Assembly: GCA_001552515.1 (NCBI GenBank)
Contig: BCRI01000084.1
Coordinates: 1-32,860, forward strand
DNA: 32,860 nt
From: Sphaerimonospora mesophila NBRC 14179 = JCM 3151
Lineage (GTDB): Bacteria; Actinomycetota; Actinomycetes; Streptosporangiales; Streptosporangiaceae
Direction of reading: 5' to 3'
The position numbers and the translations under genes are program-made. The notes beneath the pieces are model-generated. The model was not told the origin of the DNA. It ran no database searches and saw only the letters and a program-made list of their open reading frames with translations. Positions 28,887-32,860 of this stretch are shown one piece after another. How positions within the stretch are numbered: the stretch's first letter is position 1; the number at the start of each line of letters is the position of its first letter.

Positions 28887-29378
28887 CTATCCCGACCCCT
28901 CTGACCTGGGCTTCTCCAGAACTGCACAATCCGCTCCCGCCGCATCCGGGGCCCTCGTGGCGGCGAGGTCGAGCACCCCGCTCATGAACAGGTAGCACCC
29001 GGGAACGTGCGGTCCGCCGCGCGCCGCCCAGCGATCGCGGTAGGCGCTGGGGCTCTCCCCCACCAGTCGGCGGAACTTGGCCGAGAACGAGCCCAGACTG
29101 GAGAATCCGACGGCCATGCAGACCTCGGTGACGGTCAGGTTGGCGAACCGCAGCAGGTCCTGGGCCCGCTCAAGACGGCGGCGGGTGAGGTATCGGATCG
29201 GCGTCTCGCCGTACGCCGCCTCGAAGCAGCGGATGAAGTAGAACTTGGAGATGCCGGCGACGGCGGCGAGCTGGTCGAGATCGAGCTCGCTCCGATAGTC
29301 GCGGTCGATCCGGTCGCGTGCCATCCGGAGCCGGGGAAGCAGTTCCACCGGCACCGCGCGGTGTGCCCTGCCAGTCAC
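28887..29378 (-). CDS. AraC-family transcriptional regulator (short)
   Basis: A 163-residue protein that is essentially the double helix-turn-helix of AraC. HTH1 is LDLDQLAAVAGISKFYFIRCF and HTH2 is VTEVCMAVGFSSLGSFSAKFRR (about residues 33-120). PSAYRDRW is the family's terminal signature. There is no large N-terminal effector domain; about 40 extra residues follow the DNA-binding part. GTG 29378 is 6 bases after TAGTGT, so the mRNA is likely leaderless. Its operon partner is the VOC gene, which may supply or remove the effector. Confidence 0.9.
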   Translation of the reverse strand: MTGRAHRAVPVELLPRLRMARDRIDRDYRSELDLDQLAAVAGISKFYFIRCFEAAYGETPIRYLTRRRLERAQDLLRFANLTVTEVCMAVGFSSLGSFSAKFRRLVGESPSAYRDRWAARGGPHVPGCYLFMSGVLDLAATRAPDAAGADCAVLEKPRSEGSG

Positions 29379-29390
29379 GTTATGACACTA
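29379..29390 (-). promoter_or_regulatory. Leaderless -10 of the araC-VOC operon
   Basis: On the minus strand TAGTGT (29390-29385), then CATAAC, then GTG 29378. No ribosome-binding site is seen. Confidence 0.45.
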
Positions 29391-29426
29391 CCCAGGCCGG
29401 ACCCCTGACCGGCGGGGAAACGCAAG

Positions 29427-29463
29427 CGGCCGCCATGGCGACGATCGATCACCATGGCGGCCG
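29427..29463 (-). terminator. Terminator hairpin after the purine permease
   Basis: CGGCCGCCATGG (29427-29438) and CCATGGCGGCCG (29452-29463) pair perfectly around a 13-base loop, 35 bp past the permease stop. A direct repeat GCCGTACGTC (29465-29474 and 29491-29500) lies between. Confidence 0.7.
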
Positions 29464-29498
29464 GGCCGTACGTCCAAGACGTGAATTGGAGCCGTACG

Positions 29499-30983
29499 TC
29501 AGGCGATGCCGAGCAGGCCCTTGATCGGCTCCAGCGTGAAGTAGACGACGAACAGCGCGCCCACGATCCACAGCAGGGGGTGGAGCTCCCGGATCTTGCC
29601 GCGGAAGACCTTGATCGCGATGTAGCTGATGAAGCCGGCGCCGATACCCGCGGTGATCGAGTAGGTGAACGGCATCAGCACGATCGTCAGGAACGCCGGG
29701 ATCGCGATCTCGAAGTCACTGAAGTCGATCTCCTTGATCTGGGTCATCATGAGGAAGCCCACGATCACGAGCGCCGGGGTCGCCGCCTCGAACGGCACGA
29801 TCTCGGTCAGCGGCGCGAAGAACATGGCCAGCAGGAACAGCAGGCCGGTGACCACGCTGGCCAGTCCGGTCCTGGCGCCCTCGCCGACGCCAGCGGCCGA
29901 CTCGACGTACGTCGTGTTCGACGACACGCTCGCCGCGCCACCGGCCGCGGCAGCGATCGAGTCGACCAGCAGGATCTCGCGGGTGCGCTCGACGGTGCCG
30001 TCCGGCCCGACCAGATCGGCCTGGCGTCCGACGCCCACGATCGTGCCCATGGTGTCGAAGAAGTCGGCGAGCATGAGCGTGAAGACGAACATCACGGCGG
30101 CGAGGCCACCGATCTGGGCGAAGCCACCGAACAGGTCGAATCGGCCGAGCAGCGACAGATCCGGCACCTCGAACAGCTTCGACGGCCACGCCGGGACGAT
30201 GAGCGACCACGCGTTGGGGTCTGCGGGCTTGCCGTCGACGACCTGCGGACCCAGCTTGGCGATGGCCTCCACGACGATCGCCAGCACGGTCGTGCCGACG
30301 ATGCCGAGCAGGATCGCGCCCTTCACCTTGCGGGCGACCATGAACGCCATGATGAGCAGGCCGATCACGAAGACGAGGGTCGGCCATCCGGTCAGCGACC
30401 CGTTGCCGGCCACGCCCAGCTTGACGGGAACCGTGGTGTCGCTGGCGTCGGGCATGCGGCGTACGAACCCGGCGTCGACGAACCCGATCAGCGCGATGAA
30501 CAGGCCGATGCCGACGCTGATCGCGGTCTTGAGCTGGGCCGGGATCGCGTGGAAGACGGCCGTACGGAAGCCCGTCACCACGAGGATCGCGATGACGATG
30601 CCCTCCAGCACGACCAGACCCATCGCGCTTTCCCAGGTCATCTGACTCGCGATGCCGAACGCCACGAACGCGTTCAGGCCGAGGCCGGCCGCCAGCGCGA
30701 ACGGCACCCGGCCGAACACGCCCATGGCGATCGTCAGGATGCCCGCCACGAAGGCCGTGGCCGCCGCCACCATGGGCAGGTTGGGCGCCTCTCCGCCGCC
30801 GAGGAACTGGCCGGTCTTGTCGGCGACGGTACCGATGATGATCGGGTTGAGCACGACGATGTACGCCATCGTGAAGAACGTGGCGAAGCCGCCACGGACC
30901 TCCTGGCCGATCGTCGAACCACGCGCCGATATGAAGAAGAAACGATCAAGGGGATTGAGGGGTTTGGTCACGGTCTCACTCAC
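29499..30983 (-). CDS. NCS2-family purine permease (AzgA type)
   Basis: About 494 residues with some 12-14 helices. AzgA-type NCS2 signatures are LDRFFFISARGSTIGQEVRGG, TFFTMAYIVVLNP, AAGLGLNAFVAF and DFFDTMGTIVGVGRQA, followed by SSNTTYVESAAGVGEGARTG. It should import adenine, guanine or hypoxanthine with protons. GTG 30983 (VSETVTKPL) or GTG 30971 may start it; neither has a clear ribosome-binding site. The frame upstream to 31547 runs through the divergent DUF2530 gene and is not used. The leader 30984-31102 contains an imperfect TTTCGGGCGG/CCACCCGCGAAA stem near 31000-31020 but no purine riboswitch that I can recognise. Confidence 0.92.
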   Translation of the reverse strand: MSETVTKPLNPLDRFFFISARGSTIGQEVRGGFATFFTMAYIVVLNPIIIGTVADKTGQFLGGGEAPNLPMVAAATAFVAGILTIAMGVFGRVPFALAAGLGLNAFVAFGIASQMTWESAMGLVVLEGIVIAILVVTGFRTAVFHAIPAQLKTAISVGIGLFIALIGFVDAGFVRRMPDASDTTVPVKLGVAGNGSLTGWPTLVFVIGLLIMAFMVARKVKGAILLGIVGTTVLAIVVEAIAKLGPQVVDGKPADPNAWSLIVPAWPSKLFEVPDLSLLGRFDLFGGFAQIGGLAAVMFVFTLMLADFFDTMGTIVGVGRQADLVGPDGTVERTREILLVDSIAAAAGGAASVSSNTTYVESAAGVGEGARTGLASVVTGLLFLLAMFFAPLTEIVPFEAATPALVIVGFLMMTQIKEIDFSDFEIAIPAFLTIVLMPFTYSITAGIGAGFISYIAIKVFRGKIRELHPLLWIVGALFVVYFTLEPIKGLLGIA

Positions 30984-31089
30984 TCGCCGCAGCGTTTCGG
31001 GCGGATACCACCCGCGAAAGGGGCCGGAAGCAGCGTAGTGGCTAGGTGACCGATTTGTCGCAGCAGGGTGCCTCCTGGGCGACTCCGCG

Positions 31090-31105
31090 TAAACTGCTTC
31101 GCGTG
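31090..31105 (+). promoter_or_regulatory. Leaderless -10 of the DUF2530 gene
   Basis: TAAACT (31090-31095), seven bases, then GTG 31103. There is no ribosome-binding site. Confidence 0.5.
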
Positions 31106-31354
31106 ACCCAACCACGTCGGCCTGATCCCCAGCCACTGCAGACCCGTGACACCCCGACGATCCTCGTGGGCACCGGGTTGTGGGCTGCCGCCCTCCTGGT
31201 GGTCCTGCTGGTCGTCCAGCCGACCGACGGCCGCCCGATCTGGACCTGTGTCGTCGGCATCGGGCTGGGGGTGTTCGGCCTCCTCTACGTACGCCGCCGT
31301 GACTCACGGCGGCGTGACGCCGCAGAGGAAGCCGCAGATCAAGCCGCAGATTAA
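31103..31354 (+). CDS. DUF2530 small membrane protein
   Basis: An 83-residue protein. A polar Pro/Arg-rich N-terminus is followed by helix 1 (about residues 20-38, TILVGTGLWAAALLVVLLVV), a short loop PTDGRPIW, and helix 2 (46-62, TCVVGIGLGVFGLLYV). A charged tail RRRDSRRRDAAEEAADQAAD ends it. This matches DUF2530 of actinobacteria, whose function is unknown. GTG 31103 is chosen from the leaderless -10; the longer frame to 31046 has no promoter or ribosome-binding support. The tail and stop are made of a 12-bp repeat. Confidence 0.85.
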   Translation: MTQPRRPDPQPLQTRDTPTILVGTGLWAAALLVVLLVVQPTDGRPIWTCVVGIGLGVFGLLYVRRRDSRRRDAAEEAADQAAD

Positions 31355-31378
31355 GCCTCAGAGTAAGTTTCAGAGTGA
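31319..31378. repeat. 12-bp tandem repeat carrying stops for two convergent genes
   Basis: Five units follow: GCCGCAGAGGAA, GCCGCAGATCAA, GCCGCAGATTAA, GCCTCAGAGTAA, GTTTCAGAGTGA. Units 3, 4 and 5 each end in an in-frame stop for the DUF2530 gene. The minus-strand gene ends inside unit 5, at its TCA (31370-31372). Confidence 0.9.
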
Positions 31379-32860
31379 GGCGACCGGGTCGAGATCGGCC
31401 TCGGCCAGCAGCAGCGGCACCCGGCCCGGATCGCGCAGGAGCGCGGCGACCGCCAGCCGGTCGCCCCACTGTCCGGACGCCCAGGCGAGACCTCGGGCCA
31501 GGCCCTCGACCCCCGAAGCGTGGACCTTGCCCTCGAAGAACCGCCACGGCACCGGAGTGCCGTCCACCAGCAGGTTCTCGTGCTCGACGTAGGTCGGCGG
31601 GGCCGAGGGGAGCAGTGAGCGCACCTCCTCGGGGACCGGACGCTCGCTGCCCGACGAGGTGACGGCACCGGTGACGATCTCACCGACCAGCGGCAGGTCG
31701 AGCACCTCCGACAGCGCCTCCGCCAGATCGAACGGCGCGAGCACCAGCGGCCGGTCCGCCACCAGCGGCAGCAGGTCGGGCGCCTCCACGACGACGGGAC
31801 CACGCCCGTCATCGACGTCCGCCACCACGATCGAGCCCTTCTGTACGGCTCTGACCGCCTCGGGCGGGTGGACCCCGGTGGGGTCGACGGCGGCGAGCGC
31901 GATCCACAGGGCGCGCAACTGCGCCCGGTCGACCTCCACCGACGGGTCGGCCAGCAGGTCGAGCAGCTCGTCCGGGCCGCCGTGCGACGCCAGCAGCGCG
32001 TCCAGCGACGACCTGACGCCGATCAGCTCGAGCGCGGCCTCGTCGATGCCCGCCGGGGCGTCGCCGTACAGGCCGAACAGCAGCGGGTCGCCCGAGGGAA
32101 GCCGCAGCGAGGTGGGGCGCCTGCCGCCGAGCACGGGATGGCGTGACAGCCACCACGCGGTGTACGACGGGACCTCGATGGTCTGCCCGGCGGCGATCAC
32201 CCGCAGCGGGCGCAGCACGGCACGCAGCGGCGGCCTCGACAGCAACGCCAGCGCGGCCGGCCAGTCGGCGACGTACTCCAGGTCGCGCACGGCGCTGAAC
32301 TCGGGCGCGACCGGCGGCACGTCGAGGTCGGGCAGCCGATCGTGCAGGAGGTCGAGCACGGCCTCCAGCCACTCGTCCTCGAGATCGAGATCGTGGTCGC
32401 AGTCGGCCGGGTCGAGCAGCACATCGGTGTCGTTGGCGACCGCGAAGCCGTCGAGCACGCCCGCAGCCGTCAGCACGTTCGGCCCGAACCTCGCCACCAG
32501 CTCCGGCGCCGCCACGCCGAACGGCACCTCGGGATCGATCAGCCCGGCCAGCGAGCCGTCGGCCAGCAGCAGGTCGCCCGCCGCGTAGAGCTCACCGTCC
32601 GCGCCGCGCAGCGCCAGATCGGCCAGCCACGGCGCCTCCCCCGCGGTCAGCCCGGCGGCCTCGACCAGGGCCAGCACGGCCTGCGCCACCGGCTCGGGAT
32701 CGGCGCTGTGCAGCGACTCGGCCACGGCGGCATGGGTGAGCGGGTCGTCGAGCACGGTCCTCGGCGTCGCCTCGGCCGCGCCGAGGCGGAGCAGCAGCGG
32801 GTGGGCGGCCTCGGGATGCACGATCCGCAGCCCGAGCGGCGCGAGCGCGGCAGGGTCCGA
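31370..32860 (-). CDS. C-terminal part of a large protein, sacsin-like/Hsp90-type ATPase family (5' partial)
   Basis: At least 496 residues; the frame is open through the window end (the codons up to 32860 have no stop), so the N-terminus is missing. The visible part is rich in Leu, Asp and Pro, with segments DLALRGADGELYAAGDLLL, FGPNVLTAAGVLDGFAV, DWPAALALLSRPPLRAVLR, and a final VEHENLLVDGTPVPWRF then VEGLARGLAWASGQWGDRLA. From memory this ending is like large actinobacterial proteins with an N-terminal sacsin/GHKL ATP-binding domain. That domain itself lies outside the window, so the assignment is tentative. Confidence 0.55.
   Translation of the reverse strand, partial: SDPAALAPLGLRIVHPEAAHPLLLRLGAAEATPRTVLDDPLTHAAVAESLHSADPEPVAQAVLALVEAAGLTAGEAPWLADLALRGADGELYAAGDLLLADGSLAGLIDPEVPFGVAAPELVARFGPNVLTAAGVLDGFAVANDTDVLLDPADCDHDLDLEDEWLEAVLDLLHDRLPDLDVPPVAPEFSAVRDLEYVADWPAALALLSRPPLRAVLRPLRVIAAGQTIEVPSYTAWWLSRHPVLGGRRPTSLRLPSGDPLLFGLYGDAPAGIDEAALELIGVRSSLDALLASHGGPDELLDLLADPSVEVDRAQLRALWIALAAVDPTGVHPPEAVRAVQKGSIVVADVDDGRGPVVVEAPDLLPLVADRPLVLAPFDLAEALSEVLDLPLVGEIVTGAVTSSGSERPVPEEVRSLLPSAPPTYVEHENLLVDGTPVPWRFFEGKVHASGVEGLARGLAWASGQWGDRLAVAALLRDPGRVPLLLAEADLDPVASL

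Noticed and set aside
30984-31102. Purine riboswitch before the NCS2 permease
   Set aside because: No conserved junction or loop-loop kissing pattern could be found; only an imperfect GC-rich stem is present.
29499-31547. 682-residue purine permease with a long N-terminus
   Set aside because: The extra part covers the opposite-strand DUF2530 gene and part of the next gene, with Arg/Gly-rich shadow composition; permease homology begins at about 30971.

Overview
The window reads as chromosomal DNA of a high-GC actinomycete, most likely from the Streptosporangiales (Nonomuraea/Streptosporangium type). The reasons are a strongly GC-biased third codon position, PhoP/TcrX-type two-component genes, a DUF5753 XRE regulator with DUF397 and anti-sigma-like ATPase partners, DUF2530, an Hrp1-type CBS protein, and many genes whose start codon lies 6-7 bases after a TANNNT -10 box (probable leaderless mRNAs). 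No tRNA, rRNA, CRISPR array or intact insertion sequence was seen. The genus is an inference.

Layout, left half. An EF-hand protein (possibly cut by the window edge) is followed by an ATPase_2/DUF234 ATPase and a divergent IclR regulator sharing a 13-bp-arm palindrome. Next come a secreted CAP-domain protein and, divergent from it, homogentisate 1,2-dioxygenase. A lipoprotein with only the Ig-like domain of L,D-transpeptidases precedes an NfeD-SPFH membrane pair. That pair converges on an operon of two dynamin/YfjP-like membrane GTPases (10080 to 6713, minus strand). Then a PhoP-like response regulator and histidine kinase are followed, across a 472-bp repeat-rich gap, by a second near-duplicate response regulator. 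An Hrp1-like CBS protein and a secreted beta-propeller-like protein close this half.

Layout, right half. A TetR regulator, a DHA2-type MFS exporter and an SDR reductase form a local regulon with matching operator sites. An aldo/keto reductase, divergent from tetR, has a MerR-type 19-bp-spacer promoter. A 28-residue membrane protein, an aminoglycoside-phosphotransferase-like kinase, and an XRE/DUF397 pair divergent from an 88-residue protein plus HATPase follow. After a gene-poor, partly AT-rich stretch (22920-23884) comes a DCC1-like oxidoreductase that converges on and overlaps an HTTM-domain membrane protein and its partner. Then come a 2',3'-cyclic phosphodiesterase (ThpR), an MFS exporter with its MarR regulator, an AraC-VOC pair, an NCS2/AzgA purine permease, DUF2530, and the C-terminal part of a large sacsin-like protein running off the end.

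The most unusual non-coding signals are: the CTTGC-type repeat dyad plus a perfect four-run G5 quadruplex motif between the kinase and second regulator genes (11112-11384); a 14-copy 10/10/11-bp phased repeat behind the VOC gene (28280-28420); a 12-bp repeat carrying the stop codons of two convergent genes (31319-31378); the MerR-type promoter with no merR gene in the window (18425-18455); and matched TetR sites at 17629-17647 and 18374-18392.
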